Source of the DNA: Fidelibacterota bacterium
GTDB taxonomy: Bacteria > Marinisomatota > Marinisomatia > Marinisomatales > TCS55
NCBI GenBank assembly: GCA_004124535.1
Contig: SCKQ01000015.1
Span: 1 to 44,563, forward strand
Direction of reading: 5' to 3'
DNA: 44,563 nucleotides
Shown here in pieces: positions 1 to 9,857 of the stretch (its first letter is position 1; the number at the start of each line of letters is the position of its first letter). Below the pieces are notes generated by a model. It searched no databases and was not told where the DNA came from. It saw only the letters and a program-made list of their open reading frames with translations. Made by a program: the position numbers and the translations under genes.

Positions 1-15
1 CGGTGACGTTTTTCC

Positions 16-36
16 AAAGTCATGTGACTTTCTTTA
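16..36 (+). terminator. Possible terminator hairpin at left edge
   Basis: AAAGTC (16-21) can pair with GACTTT (26-31) around a 4-base loop, followed by a T-rich CTTTAATTT. This looks like a weak intrinsic terminator for a gene that would lie left of the window. The stem is only six pairs and AT-rich, so it may be chance. Confidence 0.3.
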
Positions 37-97
37 ATTTGTACTATTGTACACCGAAATATGTACACCGAACTATATTCTTACGTACTAATAAGTT

Positions 98-126
98 TTT
101 ACACATATTATATATAGTAGTATTTT
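98..126 (+). promoter_or_regulatory. Candidate sigma70-like promoter for the tRNA-Lys/queF/upp unit
   Basis: TTTACA (98-103) is followed after exactly 17 bases by TATTTT (121-126), a moderate -35/-10 pair. It would start transcription near 133 and give an 84-base leader before the first tRNA. The surrounding DNA is very AT-rich, so matches by chance are likely. Confidence 0.25.
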
Positions 127-160
127 CAGGTGTTATTTTAAAACGTAATTACTGACTATC

Positions 161-191
161 GCCTCTCAGTATCCTTGGTGTACCGAGAGGC
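161..191 (+). other. GC-rich hairpin in the leader of tRNA-Lys(CTT)
   Basis: GCCTCTC (161-167) pairs perfectly with GAGAGGC (185-191), and GTA (169-171) can pair with TAC (181-183) inside it, leaving a 9-base loop. There is no T-run after it, so it is not a standard terminator. It lies 25 bases before the tRNA and could be a 5' processing or leader structure, or a remnant of an upstream RNA. Confidence 0.4.
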
Positions 192-216
192 TTAATCAGA
201 CTACGGAAAGACTACT

Positions 217-290
<74 letters not shown>

Positions 291-310
291 CAAGTATTTA
301 AAAATATAGT

Positions 311-700
311 ATGGCAAAAGCTGAAGGCCACAAATTTGAGTATGGCAGCGAAGAACTCATCGACCCGAGTTATCTGGAAACCTTTCCTTTTGATAGTCCA
401 GACCAATACATTGTGACCGAAACAGATGAATTTTCCGCTGTCTGTCCCTTTAGCGGTCTACCTGACTATGCCTACCTGAAAATTGAGTATTATCCGGAAG
501 GCGGCAAGTGCGTAGAGTTGAAATCCCTGAAATATTATATAGTCAGTTTTCGAAACGTTGGTATTTACCAGGAAGCAGTAACGAAACGGATTCATGGGGA
601 TTTGAAAACGCTGCTGGATACCAATAAACTACAGGTGACCACCATTTATAATACCAGGGGTGGTTTTGATACTACTTGCACGGAAGGATCAATAAATTGA
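311..700 (+). CDS. queF: NADPH-dependent 7-cyano-7-deazaguanine reductase (short type I QueF)
   Basis: QueF reduces preQ0 to preQ1 with NADPH, the step before base insertion in queuosine tRNA biosynthesis; it acts in the cytoplasm. The 129-aa length fits the short, single-domain class. The catalytic cysteine is visible as C45 in [12 protein letters not shown], with the conserved Asp at 52, and the NADPH-binding QueF motif appears as E69-LKSLKYY. A conserved H95 follows. The ATG at 311 has no Shine-Dalgarno sequence; the leader is AT-rich and starts just after tRNA-Lys(CTT). The downstream upp begins 19 bases after the stop, so co-transcription is likely. No preQ1 riboswitch is visible, because only 20 bases separate the gene from the tRNA. 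Confidence 0.95.
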   Translation: MAKAEGHKFEYGSEELIDPSYLETFPFDSPDQYIVTETDEFSAVCPFSGLPDYAYLKIEYYPEGGKCVELKSLKYYIVSFRNVGIYQEAVTKRIHGDLKTLLDTNKLQVTTIYNTRGGFDTTCTEGSIN

Positions 701-719
701 TTGAACAGATATCAGCACC

Positions 720-1358
720 ATGAACATTCCAGATAATTTTCAGGTAATAGATCACGCCCTGATCCACCACAAGCTGGGCCTCATCCGCGATAAAAATACA
801 GGGTTGAAGGAATTCCGGGAACTGGTCACCGAGGCAACCATGCTGCTTGGTTATGAAGCAACAAAATATCTATCCCTCAAAGACGCGGAAGTACAGACCC
901 CCATCACTACGGCCCAGGTGAAAACTGTTGAGGTTGCTGATATTGTTCTGGTCCCTATTATGCGGGCCGGGCTCAGTATGGCGGAGGGCATGCTGAAACT
1001 TATCCCCAATGCCCGGGTAGGTTGCGTAGGTATGGAACGAGACCATGAAACCCACCAGCCGGTGGATTATTATTTCAAGATTCCTAACCAGGCACAGAAA
1101 AGGACTTTTATCGTACTGGACCCCATGCTGGCTACTGGCGGCACAATTATTGCTACAGTGGACAGACTCAAGGACCTTGGTGCTGATAAAATCCTGTGTG
1201 TGTGTATCATTAGTGCTCCAGAGGGTATGGAAGCGTTCTGTGAGCAGCATCAGGATGTGAAAGTATATACGGGAGCACTGGATGATCACCTGAATTCCAG
1301 TAAGTATATAGTACCTGGTCTGGGAGATGCTGGGGATCGCCTTTACGGTACGGATTAA
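720..1358 (+). CDS. upp: Uracil phosphoribosyltransferase
   Basis: Upp converts uracil and PRPP to UMP in pyrimidine salvage, in the cytoplasm. The 212-aa length is normal for the family. The PRPP-binding loop is clear at 134-142 (DPMLATGGT), and the uracil-binding C-terminal signature appears as YIVPGLGDAGDRLYGT near the end. An earlier conserved region, PIMRAGLSMAEGM (79-91), contains the family Arg-Ala-Gly. It sits 19 bases downstream of queF and is followed by tRNA-Lys(TTT). No strong ribosome binding site is visible. A nucleobase-salvage enzyme and a deazaguanine enzyme between two tRNA-Lys genes is an uncommon arrangement, but nothing points to a shared function beyond transcription. 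Confidence 0.97.
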   Translation: MNIPDNFQVIDHALIHHKLGLIRDKNTGLKEFRELVTEATMLLGYEATKYLSLKDAEVQTPITTAQVKTVEVADIVLVPIMRAGLSMAEGMLKLIPNARVGCVGMERDHETHQPVDYYFKIPNQAQKRTFIVLDPMLATGGTIIATVDRLKDLGADKILCVCIISAPEGMEAFCEQHQDVKVYTGALDDHLNSSKYIVPGLGDAGDRLYGTD

Positions 1359-1437
1359 CCCTATTTAACAGAACAATTTCCGATTCTATTCCAGATTACA
1401 AAGCGGTAACTTTGCCACCGCATTTTGGCATTGCATT

Positions 1438-1510
1438 GATCCCGTAGCTCAGTTGGTAGAGCAGTGGCCTTTTAAGCCATTGGCCGTGCGTTCGAGTCGC
1501 ACCGGGATCA
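1438..1510 (+). tRNA. tRNA-Lys (anticodon TTT)
   Basis: A complete 73-nt cloverleaf with a perfect seven-pair acceptor stem GATCCCG (1438-1444)/CGGGATC (1503-1509) and discriminator A1510. The anticodon stem GTGGC/GCCAT encloses loop CTTTTAA, giving anticodon TTT, which reads AAA and AAG. The T arm is GTGCG/CGCAC around TTCGAGT. CCA is not encoded. A strong intrinsic terminator follows eight bases later. Confidence 0.97.
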
Positions 1511-1517
1511 CAATACA

Positions 1518-1549
1518 AGCGCCACTTAATTCCCACAGTGGCGCTCTTT
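1518..1549 (+). terminator. Intrinsic terminator after tRNA-Lys(TTT)
   Basis: AGCGCCACT (1518-1526) and AGTGGCGCT (1537-1545) form a perfect 9-bp GC-rich stem with a 10-base loop, followed by CTTTAATT. It ends the tRNA-queF-upp-tRNA unit and sits just before the end of the convergent minus-strand gene. The minus-strand side has little T-run, so it probably works mainly in the plus direction. Confidence 0.85.
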
Positions 1550-1555
1550 AATTCT

Positions 1556-2518
1556 CTACTCTTTAACCTCAGCCAGATAACGCTTATATGGTGTTATATA
1601 GCGCTTGATAAATGCGGGGTATACATCCGCTATGGTGACCATGATGGCCGCTGCATAGGAAAAACCAAAATATGAATCGAAAACCGGTTCAAAAACCTTC
1701 AACGAACCAGAGACATTAAAATAACTTTTTACCAGCGGTGGTAGCGCAGTACCATGGTTCTTGGCCGCTTGGTTTAACTTTTTATAATCATCATCCGCTG
1801 ATCGACCATCAATTATTTTTTCCAGATCAGCAGCAGGAGTTGGCAATGCAAATGGTTCCTCGGCCTGCATCAGTGTTTGATCACCCTGTAAATGTTTGGC
1901 AAAGAAATAAAAGGTCAGGTCGCGTACTGTTGGATCATAATTAGAAAAGAATGTAAGTCGTCCAAAAAAATATCGGATGAATGGATATTTTATAACCAAT
2001 GCGCCCAGACCGTCCCAGATATTATCCAGTGAAAACGCGGCTTTCCGGCCGGCATACTTGGGCTGATATTTTGGTTGAACAAACGCACGGGTCAACTCCA
2101 CTACATAAGGTAGGTATTCAGCGGTAAACGTATCGGAGATATTATACAGAGACTTAATGGCCAGTGGAATATCCTTCAATGGACTATCTTTGAACTTGTG
2201 GAAAATATTAAAACGGTAGCCGCCGAGTATTTCCTCCGCGCCAGGATCCCAGACAATCAGCTGTTTACAGGGGCAATCATCCGTATCAAAACGATCAATA
2301 TCAACGGCTGTGCCAAAACCAGCGCCGGCGTCACGGAAAGTCAATTCCCGCAGTCGGCCTACTTCCTGCATGAGGTTGGGAGCATCAAGTCCAGTAAATA
2401 TATAGACCGCATTGCTGCCAATTCTTGTAGGACGAACCAAGCGATCAGTGGTTAATTCTTCCCACAGAAGTTTCCTAGGTACTGGTTCCATTAGTGGTAC
2501 AGCGTCCTTCAGATTCAT
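1556..2518 (-). CDS. GNAT-fold N-acyltransferase, GlsB/OlsB-like
   Basis: This 320-aa protein resembles the hemolysin/OlsB-type GNAT acyltransferases, which transfer a 3-hydroxy fatty acyl group from acyl-ACP to the amino group of an amino acid. In Bacteroidetes the homologue GlsB makes mono-acyl glycine. The sequence has the family-type core: a region around LTFRDAGAGFGTAVDIDRFD (near 80-98), then LIVWDPGAEEILGGYRF followed by the YVVELTRAFVQPKY stretch. It is the second gene of a pair: its ATG overlaps the stop of the upstream PlsC-like gene by four bases, implying translational coupling and a two-step N- then O-acylation. The product (glycine, ornithine or another aminolipid) cannot be told from sequence. 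The gene is convergent with the tRNA unit. Confidence 0.72.
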   Translation of the reverse strand: MNLKDAVPLMEPVPRKLLWEELTTDRLVRPTRIGSNAVYIFTGLDAPNLMQEVGRLRELTFRDAGAGFGTAVDIDRFDTDDCPCKQLIVWDPGAEEILGGYRFNIFHKFKDSPLKDIPLAIKSLYNISDTFTAEYLPYVVELTRAFVQPKYQPKYAGRKAAFSLDNIWDGLGALVIKYPFIRYFFGRLTFFSNYDPTVRDLTFYFFAKHLQGDQTLMQAEEPFALPTPAADLEKIIDGRSADDDYKKLNQAAKNHGTALPPLVKSYFNVSGSLKVFEPVFDSYFGFSYAAAIMVTIADVYPAFIKRYITPYKRYLAEVKE

Positions 2519-3381
2519 AATACTTCACTAAAGGCCGGAATGGTATTTGCTGATGAAAATTTTTCACTGCCTAGTACATACACATATTCTCTTACTTTTT
2601 GGGCCCATTCCAGGTGGGTTAGTGAATCATCAAATGTTTTATAGGCTATCGGTATCCCAAAAGTGATGGTAATCGTTTTACCACTTTTGTTAAACATTTC
2701 GCGAGGTAGCAAAAACATTTCCAGGTTTGCCTTGATGCGAAAAATTTTACGGAAACTGGCAATATTATAAAACAACCGTGAATTTCTGGCCTGCACGTGG
2801 ACCGGTATAACATCCCGTTTGTACTGGATCGCTTTATGGATAAAAAATTTATTCCAGGCTAGATCACTAATTTTTACCGGATTCCTTTTTGACACCGTTC
2901 CAGCAGGCTGTACCAGAAGCTGAGCTTCAGAAGCCAAGGTCTTGTTTATTAAGATAGCATTTCGTCTATTTATCTGACCAAATCTGGCAATATAAAGGGA
3001 TATAGAATCAAAGCCCTTAATCACCCTCAGCAGGTCATTGGCTACGAATTTTATCAGCGGATGAATTTTTGCAACTACTGATACTATTGCCAGACCATCG
3101 AGGCCGCCAATGGGATGATTTGCTGGATAAATATACCTCCCCTTTTTTGGTATTAATTTCTTACCCTTAACAACAATGTTTACGCCAAACTGATCCAGCA
3201 CCCAATCCACCAGTGGAATTCCATTTAAATGACTGCTTTCATGAATCATGCGATTCATATCATCCTGACGAATAACCTTCTCCATTAACCGAATTAGGAC
3301 ACCAGGAATTTTTTTGTATATATCTGGAATTTTCTCCTGCAGAGCTAATTCCATATCAATGACCTTGGGCACGCTGGTCAT
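2515..3381 (-). CDS. PlsC-like O-acyltransferase, GlsA/OlsA-like
   Basis: A 288-aa member of the 1-acylglycerol-3-phosphate acyltransferase superfamily. The catalytic block is NHPIGGLDG (88-96), a variant HX5D form of the usual HX4D motif, and the PEGTR-like motif appears as QPAGTVSKR (around 157-165). There is no obvious signal peptide; the enzyme probably sits at the inner face of the cytoplasmic membrane. In the GlsA/OlsA pathway this enzyme esterifies the hydroxyl of the lipid made by the partner N-acyltransferase, which here overlaps its stop by four bases. This neighbour is the main reason to prefer an aminolipid role over a general phosphatidic-acid role. It is the first gene of the minus-strand unit, transcribed from the 3382-3670 region. 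Confidence 0.75.
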   Translation of the reverse strand: MTSVPKVIDMELALQEKIPDIYKKIPGVLIRLMEKVIRQDDMNRMIHESSHLNGIPLVDWVLDQFGVNIVVKGKKLIPKKGRYIYPANHPIGGLDGLAIVSVVAKIHPLIKFVANDLLRVIKGFDSISLYIARFGQINRRNAILINKTLASEAQLLVQPAGTVSKRNPVKISDLAWNKFFIHKAIQYKRDVIPVHVQARNSRLFYNIASFRKIFRIKANLEMFLLPREMFNKSGKTITITFGIPIAYKTFDDSLTHLEWAQKVREYVYVLGSEKFSSANTIPAFSEVL

Positions 3382-3450
3382 TTTAAATTTTTACCTGTAT
3401 TTAAAAATTAACCTTTTTCAAAAGCGAATTGAATTCTGATTAGGAAGTAT

Positions 3451-3530
3451 GATTAGGGGCAAAAGATTGGATTCACGAGGTTGCAAATCCTTTGGTATAA
3501 TTGGAGGGTATTTTTCTATTGCCCCTAATC
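3451..3530. repeat. Perfect 12-bp inverted repeat in a divergent intergenic region
   Basis: GATTAGGGGCAA (3451-3462) and TTGCCCCTAATC (3519-3530) are exact reverse complements separated by 56 bases, and a shorter complementary pair (GGATT/AATCC) lies inside the loop. The extended structure lies between the GlsA-like gene and the CPBP protease gene, which diverge here. A third GATTAGG occurs at 3438-3444 in direct orientation. It could be a paired operator for a regulator acting on both promoters, a cruciform, or a small repetitive element. No similar copy was noticed elsewhere in the window. Confidence 0.6.
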
Positions 3531-3616
3531 GAGATATTAAAACGTTCATCACGCTTGATATACTCAAAACTAATTGCTGGAAAGATGCGTAAAAACACAA
3601 TAAGTATTGGTTTAAA

Positions 3617-3622
3617 TATAAT
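3617..3622 (+). promoter_or_regulatory. Possible -10 element for the CPBP protease gene
   Basis: A perfect TATAAT lies 49 bases before the ATG, in an AT-rich stretch. No matching -35 hexamer is visible at the normal distance (ACACAA is there), so this is a weak call based on one element and its location. Confidence 0.25.
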
Positions 3623-3670
3623 AGAATTTATATTCACTGACTGTATTTAGAATAATTATTTGGAGAAAAT

Positions 3671-6600
3671 ATGATATTTCGTAAACCCGTTTTTTGGATT
3701 GCGGCGGTGCTGCTGTTTATTGGCGGATTATTTTACAGCGTCCAGGTTTTCCCGAAAGCCTTTGCCATACTGAATGTAGACTTGAAAATGGATCGGGAAG
3801 CTGCGTTTAGTCAGGCCAGTGCACTGGCTGAGAAAAATAATTGGGGTCCGGATAATTATAACCAGGTAGCTTCATTTTCTCATGATACAAGGACACAAAA
3901 CTTTGTGGAACTGGGTGCTGGAGGTGTAGAAAAAGTATCCTCCTTAATGCAGGATGGTCTATACCATTTCTACACCTGGACAGTCAGACACTACAGGGAA
4001 CATGAACCAAATGAAACAAGGATTACCTTCACCCCCGCTGGTGATTTTTACGGTTTCAAGGAAACACTTGCAGAAACAGAAAAAGGCGCCGTGCTGGGTG
4101 CTGGGGAGGCAAGGGTAATCGCCGAAAACTTCGTACAGAATGAAACCAGCATTCAACTTTCCGAATTCGAATCCATAGAAACATCGGAAGAAGTAATGCC
4201 CAGTGAGCGGATTGATCATACTTTTGTGTATGAACGTAAAGAAGAACAGATCGGGGACGGATTTTTTCGGTTAAGACTGGTGGTAAGCGGAGACAAAGTA
4301 ACTGAACTGAAACACTTTATAAAAGTACCGGAAACATTTAGCAGACGTTTTGAGGAGATGCGTTCCGCGAATAATACGCTGGCAACATCCGCCAGCATGG
4401 CCATGTTTTTACTCTATGGTTTTGGCGGCATTATTCTAGGACTGTTTTTCATGATGCGCAAACGCTGGGTGATCTGGAAACAAGCAGTATACTGGGGATT
4501 TTTCGTTGCCGCATTCGGGACCTTAGGTGAGATCAATTTCTGGCCGCTGATGTGGATGTCCTACCCAACAGCACTATCGGAGCAGAGTTTTTTCCTGCAA
4601 AATATATGGTTCATGGTAGCCAATACATTTGCCATGGCTATTATTTATTCGCTCTCTTTTATGGCAGCAGAAACCCTGACCAGAAGGGCATTCCCCCAAC
4701 AGATCAATCTCTGGCAGATATGGTCTAGGGGGGCAACGAGTTCCATCCAGGTATTGGGTCGCACAATAGGTGGCTATCTCATGATCGGTTTTGATCTTGC
4801 TTTCGTAATCAGTTTTTACCTGCTAACGAAAAAATTGTTTGGCTGGTGGGATCCTGCTTCTACACTGTTTGATCCTGATGTCATCGCCACCCCCTTCCCC
4901 TGGATATCATCGGTCAGTAGAGCATTGGGCGCAGGGTTCTGGGAAGAGTGTCTTTTCCGCGCCGTGCCCATCGCCGGCGCAGCGCTGATCGGGGACAGAC
5001 TCGGTCGACGCAAACCATGGATCATAATTGGTTTCGTTGTCCAGTCGCTGATCTTTGCCGCTGCACATGCCAATTATCCATCTCAACCAGCTTATGCACG
5101 ACTGGTTGAATTGATCATACCATCTATCATTTTCGGTTTGTTGTACTTACAATTCGGTTTGCTGCCCGCAATCATTTCCCATTTCATGTACGATGCCGTA
5201 CTCATGTCTTTACCTATTTTTACTTCTTCTGCGAGCGGCATGTGGTTTGATCAGCTGATGGTTTTTGTCCTCTGTCTTGTACCAGTGTGGATAATTCTCA
5301 TGGGTCGCTGGAAAGACAAAAAATGGACTGAACTGGGCAACAACTTTTATAACAGTGCTTTCACCCCTGCGCCTGAAAAAAAATCTAAAGGAAAGACCCC
5401 TATTGTTGATCTACCCGGTTATACACCAACCAGTAATAAGATTATACTTTTATTCGGTGCCCTGGGCATTATTGCAGTCGTTGGGTTCAATCGCACAGCC
5501 GATGCTCCCGGGCTAGAAATGAATCGAAAAGAAGCAATTACAATTGCGGAAAATCATCTGGGTGAAAATGGCATTCAGTTAGGGGATGAATGGAACAGGC
5601 TCACATCAGTCAGCCCTAGTGGGCCGGGGCAGCAAAACAGATTCATCTGGCAAACCGCAGGGGAAGATACGTATGGTGACTTAATGGGTAACTACATCGG
5701 TACACCCGGCATGAATGTCCGTTATGCAAAATTCGAAGGCGATTTAAATGAGCGCGCTGAAGAATACCGGGTTGCGTTGGATAATAAGGGCAAGCCATCG
5801 AGTATCACCCATAAACTGCCTGAGAATCAAGCTGGCAATGAATTAACGGAAGATGAGGCAAAAGATCTTGTATATGCAACGATTAATAAACATTATGACC
5901 TTACACCGGAAGACATTGAATTCATTTCAGCTGAACCGTCCAAAAAACCAGAACGAATGGACTGGGATTTTGTTTTCAAGGATATTGCCAGCGCAAAATT
6001 ACCAGATGGTGATAAACGAATCCGTGTTACGATAAATGGTGATGAAATAAGCAGTCATAATACATTTATTTTTGTTCCGGAAGAATGGGATCGCAAGGAG
6101 AAGGATCAACAAGCCGTATTAGGTGTTGCCTCCAACGCCATGTCCTTTTTACTGATTATTACCGTTCTGGCAGCAGTCGTTTTAGGTATAATTCACTGGA
6201 CTAGAAAAAAGATCACTACCAAGCTGGTGTTGTATGTTATGTTATCCTTATTCATTTTACGGCTGGTCTCTTTCATCAATCAATTACCATCGATTGTGGC
6301 TGGCTTCTCCACCGCACAACCATATAACAATCAGTTAGGTATACTGCTTGCTGGTGCGGTCGTTGGCGCCCTATTAATCTCAATGATTCCAGCTGTCTTG
6401 ACCGCGGTTGTTCATTTTCAAATAAATGACAGTAAGCAACAAACATCTGGCCCTGATCTAATCGAAGGAATTGCCATAGGAATTGGTCTGGCGGGTTTTT
6501 TCACATTTACAAATTCAATGCAGCCGAATCTGAGCCCTATGTGGCCAGCTGTATCCCAAGGGGCGGCGGCCATACCATTTCTGGGAGTTTATATCAGTGC

Positions 6601-6991
6601 TTTAGGTAGCTTTATCACATCGGCGGCGTTCATGACATTTGTCGTTCTATTTATTTCAGAAAAAACAGGATCCTGGAGCGTCAGAAAAGGCTTATTTACC
6701 ATTGTATTCATCCTCTTGGGTTTAATGATCGCCGGCGAGGATGGTGTAACTGGAATAGGACCCTGGATTATAAGCGGTCTATTAACTGGTGGCTTATTTC
6801 TCTGGTTATACAGTGCAGCTATACGATACAATACAGCGATTACAGTATACGCTGTCACTACCCTTATTATCATAGAACTTGGTGTCAGGTTAACACAAGA
6901 ACCTTTTCCAGGCGCAAGCGTAGGTTACATGCTGGCTATATTAACAATCGTTGGTGTCAACTTTTATTGGTCGAAGTTAGTAGTAAAATAA
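3671..6991 (+). CDS. CPBP-family intramembrane metalloprotease with duplicated sensor-membrane architecture
   Basis: A 1106-aa polytopic membrane protein. The CPBP (CAAX protease/bacteriocin-processing) signature is complete: EECLFR at 425-430 (EExxxR), FAAAH at 462-466 and HFMYD at 504-508. After an N-terminal membrane segment (about 7-25) comes a soluble region (about 35-235) that looks like paired PepSY-like halves, then membrane segments carrying the active site (about 240-545). The pattern then repeats: a membrane segment (590-606), a second similar soluble region (about 615-840) and a second membrane bundle to the C-terminus. The second bundle lacks a visible EExxxR. A good ribosome binding site, GGAGA, supports the start. 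gcvP begins 26 bases later. Function is inferred as regulated proteolysis inside the membrane; the substrate is unknown. Confidence 0.85.
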   Translation: MIFRKPVFWIAAVLLFIGGLFYSVQVFPKAFAILNVDLKMDREAAFSQASALAEKNNWGPDNYNQVASFSHDTRTQNFVELGAGGVEKVSSLMQDGLYHFYTWTVRHYREHEPNETRITFTPAGDFYGFKETLAETEKGAVLGAGEARVIAENFVQNETSIQLSEFESIETSEEVMPSERIDHTFVYERKEEQIGDGFFRLRLVVSGDKVTELKHFIKVPETFSRRFEEMRSANNTLATSASMAMFLLYGFGGIILGLFFMMRKRWVIWKQAVYWGFFVAAFGTLGEINFWPLMWMSYPTALSEQSFFLQNIWFMVANTFAMAIIYSLSFMAAETLTRRAFPQQINLWQIWSRGATSSIQVLGRTIGGYLMIGFDLAFVISFYLLTKKLFGWWDPASTLFDPDVIATPFPWISSVSRALGAGFWEECLFRAVPIAGAALIGDRLGRRKPWIIIGFVVQSLIFAAAHANYPSQPAYARLVELIIPSIIFGLLYLQFGLLPAIISHFMYDAVLMSLPIFTSSASGMWFDQLMVFVLCLVPVWIILMGRWKDKKWTELGNNFYNSAFTPAPEKKSKGKTPIVDLPGYTPTSNKIILLFGALGIIAVVGFNRTADAPGLEMNRKEAITIAENHLGENGIQLGDEWNRLTSVSPSGPGQQNRFIWQTAGEDTYGDLMGNYIGTPGMNVRYAKFEGDLNERAEEYRVALDNKGKPSSITHKLPENQAGNELTEDEAKDLVYATINKHYDLTPEDIEFISAEPSKKPERMDWDFVFKDIASAKLPDGDKRIRVTINGDEISSHNTFIFVPEEWDRKEKDQQAVLGVASNAMSFLLIITVLAAVVLGIIHWTRKKITTKLVLYVMLSLFILRLVSFINQLPSIVAGFSTAQPYNNQLGILLAGAVVGALLISMIPAVLTAVVHFQINDSKQQTSGPDLIEGIAIGIGLAGFFTFTNSMQPNLSPMWPAVSQGAAAIPFLGVYISALGSFITSAAFMTFVVLFISEKTGSWSVRKGLFTIVFILLGLMIAGEDGVTGIGPWIISGLLTGGLFLWLYSAAIRYNTAITVYAVTTLIIIELGVRLTQEPFPGASVGYMLAILTIVGVNFYWSKLVVK

Positions 6992-7016
6992 TAACTGCAA
7001 TCTTTCTGCCAGCATT

Positions 7017-9857
7017 ATGATAACCAGCGATAACCATGATCAGAACACCTTCACAGCGCGGCATATTGGTCCGTCCGAAGCTGATATTGCAGCGATGCTG
7101 AAGACAATTGGCCAGGAATCTCTTGAAGCGTTAATTGACGCCGTAGTCCCACCAGCAATTAGGTCATCTGAACCGCTAACTATTGGCGATTCAAAAACGG
7201 AAAAAGAACTGCTGGATGAACTAAAGACTATTGCTGGCCAAAATGTACTTATGAAATCCTATCTTGGAATGGGTTACCATGACTGCATTACACCATCTGT
7301 TATCCAGCGCAACATTCTTGAAAATCCCGGCTGGTATACCCAGTATACGCCCTACCAGGCAGAAATCAGCCAGGGCAGACTCGAGGCGTTACTGAATTAC
7401 CAAACGATGGTGTGTGATCTCACAGCACTGCCGATTGCCAATGCATCCCTTCTGGACGAAGCCACTGCTGCCGCTGAGGCTATGACAATGACACACAGGC
7501 TTAGTAAAGATCGCAATACATTTCTCGTGTCAAAAGATTGCCATCCCCAGGTTATAGCTGTTGTAGAAACTCGGGCGGCGCCACTGGGTATTAATATTAA
7601 TCTAAATGATCATGCAGATTTTGATTTTACAGAAGACGTATTTGGTTGCCTGGTGCAATATCCTGATACCAACGGCACTATACACAATTTTCGGCATTTG
7701 TGTACCGGTGCACATGAACAATCGGCATTTGTAATCATGGCCGCGGACATTATGAGTCTGGCATTGCTCACACCGCCTGGTGAATTGGGGGCAGACGTTA
7801 CTGTGGGATCCTCACAGCGCTTTGGTGTCCCTATGGGTTATGGTGGCCCTCATGCGGCATATTTTGCGGTGACAGAACAATTCAAACGGCATATACCCGG
7901 TCGGCTGATCGGCGTTTCTGTAGACTGTCATGGACAGCCGGCATACCGAATGGCATTGCAAACCAGAGAGCAGCATATTCGGCGCGAACGGGCCACGTCC
8001 AATATCTGTACCGCCCAGGTTCTGCTGGCCATTATGTCAGGTATGTATGCTGTCTATCATGGCCCATTGGGCATACGCAGAATTGCAAAACAAATACATC
8101 AGCACACCTGCGATCTGGCCGCAAGTTTGACTGCAGCAGGTCATAAAATACACAACGATAGTTTCTTTGATACAATTCGCGTTACGGGTCCAGATAATAT
8201 TGTTGACAAAACCCGTAGCAGCGGCTTTAACATTCGTGATTTTTCCGATGGAACTGTAGGTATTTCTCTCGATGAGACTGTAACTGCAAGTGACCTGAAA
8301 AATTTATTGACGCTATTTGATGCCGACTACAGCCCAGATGCTGACTCAGTGATACCATCAGAACTACAGCGCAAGTCAGCATATCTCACTCATCCGGTAT
8401 TCAACAGTTTTCATTCGGAAACAGAAATGCTGCGCTATATCCACCGCCTGGAGACCAAAGACCTGTCTTTGAATACGAGTATGATCCCTCTGGGGTCCTG
8501 TACTATGAAATTGAACGCCACAACGGAAATGGTATGTGTCACCTGGCCAGAATTTGGTGAACTCCATCCATTCGCACCGCTGGATCAGGCAAATGGGTAT
8601 AAGAAATTATTCGATGATCTCATCGCCTGGCTAGCGGATATCACTGGATTACCAGGTGTATCACTGCAGCCAAATTCCGGAGCCCAGGGTGAGTACGCAG
8701 GCTTGATGGTCATCAGGGCATTTCACACGTCCAAAGGAAGTACAGACAGGACAGTATGCCTCATCCCTGAATCTGCCCATGGTACCAATCCTGCCAGTGC
8801 AATCATGTGCGGCATGAAAGTAGTAGTTGTCAAATGCGATAACGATGGCAACATTGATTTCGATGATCTAAAGGCTAAAGCAGAACACCACCAAAAAAAC
8901 TTGGCAGCATTGATGATTACTTACCCATCAACCCATGGTGTTTTCGAAAATTCAGTTCAGGAAATATGCAATATCATTCATGAAAGCGGCGGGCAAGTCT
9001 ACATGGACGGCGCAAATCTAAATGCCATGGTCGGCATCAGCCGAGCCGCTGACATCGGTGTAGATGTATGCCACATCAATTTACACAAAACATTCGCTAT
9101 TCCCCATGGCGGCGGAGGACCGGGTATGGGTCCGATTTGTACAGCACCCCACCTAACACCGTTCCTGCCTTCCCACCCGGTAATAAACAGCAATAATACT
9201 GACCAGGCTATATCGGCTGTTTCTGCGGCTCCCTGGGGCAGTGCGGGGGTGTTGCCCATTAGCTGGTGCTACATGGCCCTGCTGGGTAGCGCTGGCATGA
9301 AAACTTCTACTGCTGTGGCCATCTTGAATGCTAACTACATGGCCAAGTTACTCGAAGAACATTACCCGGTACTTTACCGGGGGGAAAATAGTTTGAACGC
9401 ACATGAATTCATTATTGACCTGCGACCGATAAGAAAAGAATCCGGTATCACGGATGAAGATGTAGCCAAGCGATTAATGGATTACGGCTTTCATGCGCCT
9501 ACCATGTCCTGGCCGGTACCCGGGACACTAATGATAGAACCTACTGAGAGTGAATCCAAGACAGAACTGGATCGTTTCTGTACTGCCATGATCGCTATAA
9601 AAGATGAAATAACTGCAGTCGCTACAGGTGCAGCCGATCCGGAGAACAATGTCCTCAAAAATGCGCCCCACATTGCCAGAAATATTGCCGCAGACACTTG
9701 GGATCATCCGTATTCCAGGGCAGCAGCTGTATACCCAGCCAAATGGCTGGAGGATTTTAAATATTGGCCGCCCGTTGGTAGAATTGATAATGCTTTCGGA
9801 GATCGAAATCTGGTTTGTACTTGCCCAGACATAAAAGATTACGAAAATATTGATTAA
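7017..9857 (+). CDS. gcvP: Glycine dehydrogenase (decarboxylating), single-chain P protein
   Basis: The P protein of the glycine cleavage system decarboxylates glycine with PLP and passes the aminomethyl group to lipoyl-GcvH. The 946-aa length is that of the fused (single-chain) form, with both homologous halves. The N-terminus shows the typical [17 protein letters not shown], and the PLP lysine is K691 in [20 protein letters not shown], with the glycine-rich loop after it. No gcvT, gcvH or lipoamide dehydrogenase gene is nearby. The ATG lies 26 bases after the CPBP gene without a visible Shine-Dalgarno sequence, so the two may be co-transcribed, and there is no room for a glycine riboswitch directly upstream. 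Its stop overlaps the stop of the convergent asparaginase gene. Confidence 0.97.
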   Translation: MITSDNHDQNTFTARHIGPSEADIAAMLKTIGQESLEALIDAVVPPAIRSSEPLTIGDSKTEKELLDELKTIAGQNVLMKSYLGMGYHDCITPSVIQRNILENPGWYTQYTPYQAEISQGRLEALLNYQTMVCDLTALPIANASLLDEATAAAEAMTMTHRLSKDRNTFLVSKDCHPQVIAVVETRAAPLGININLNDHADFDFTEDVFGCLVQYPDTNGTIHNFRHLCTGAHEQSAFVIMAADIMSLALLTPPGELGADVTVGSSQRFGVPMGYGGPHAAYFAVTEQFKRHIPGRLIGVSVDCHGQPAYRMALQTREQHIRRERATSNICTAQVLLAIMSGMYAVYHGPLGIRRIAKQIHQHTCDLAASLTAAGHKIHNDSFFDTIRVTGPDNIVDKTRSSGFNIRDFSDGTVGISLDETVTASDLKNLLTLFDADYSPDADSVIPSELQRKSAYLTHPVFNSFHSETEMLRYIHRLETKDLSLNTSMIPLGSCTMKLNATTEMVCVTWPEFGELHPFAPLDQANGYKKLFDDLIAWLADITGLPGVSLQPNSGAQGEYAGLMVIRAFHTSKGSTDRTVCLIPESAHGTNPASAIMCGMKVVVVKCDNDGNIDFDDLKAKAEHHQKNLAALMITYPSTHGVFENSVQEICNIIHESGGQVYMDGANLNAMVGISRAADIGVDVCHINLHKTFAIPHGGGGPGMGPICTAPHLTPFLPSHPVINSNNTDQAISAVSAAPWGSAGVLPISWCYMALLGSAGMKTSTAVAILNANYMAKLLEEHYPVLYRGENSLNAHEFIIDLRPIRKESGITDEDVAKRLMDYGFHAPTMSWPVPGTLMIEPTESESKTELDRFCTAMIAIKDEITAVATGAADPENNVLKNAPHIARNIAADTWDHPYSRAAAVYPAKWLEDFKYWPPVGRIDNAFGDRNLVCTCPDIKDYENID

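Noticed and set aside
870..1289. Long minus-strand frame inside upp, and similar frames inside other genes
   Set aside because: They are antisense shadows of well-supported genes, with no start signals or domain features.
1399..1430. Small hairpin between upp and tRNA-Lys(TTT) as a terminator
   Set aside because: The GCGGT/ACCGC stem has five pairs, competes with alternative pairings and lacks a real T-run; the downstream hairpin at 1518 is far better.
3418..3600. A 60-codon minus-strand frame in the divergent gap
   Set aside because: It spans the inverted repeat, has no ribosome binding site, and its sequence shows no domain; probably chance.
6992..7016. Glycine riboswitch before gcvP
   Set aside because: Only 25 bases separate gcvP from the upstream gene; there is no room for an aptamer.
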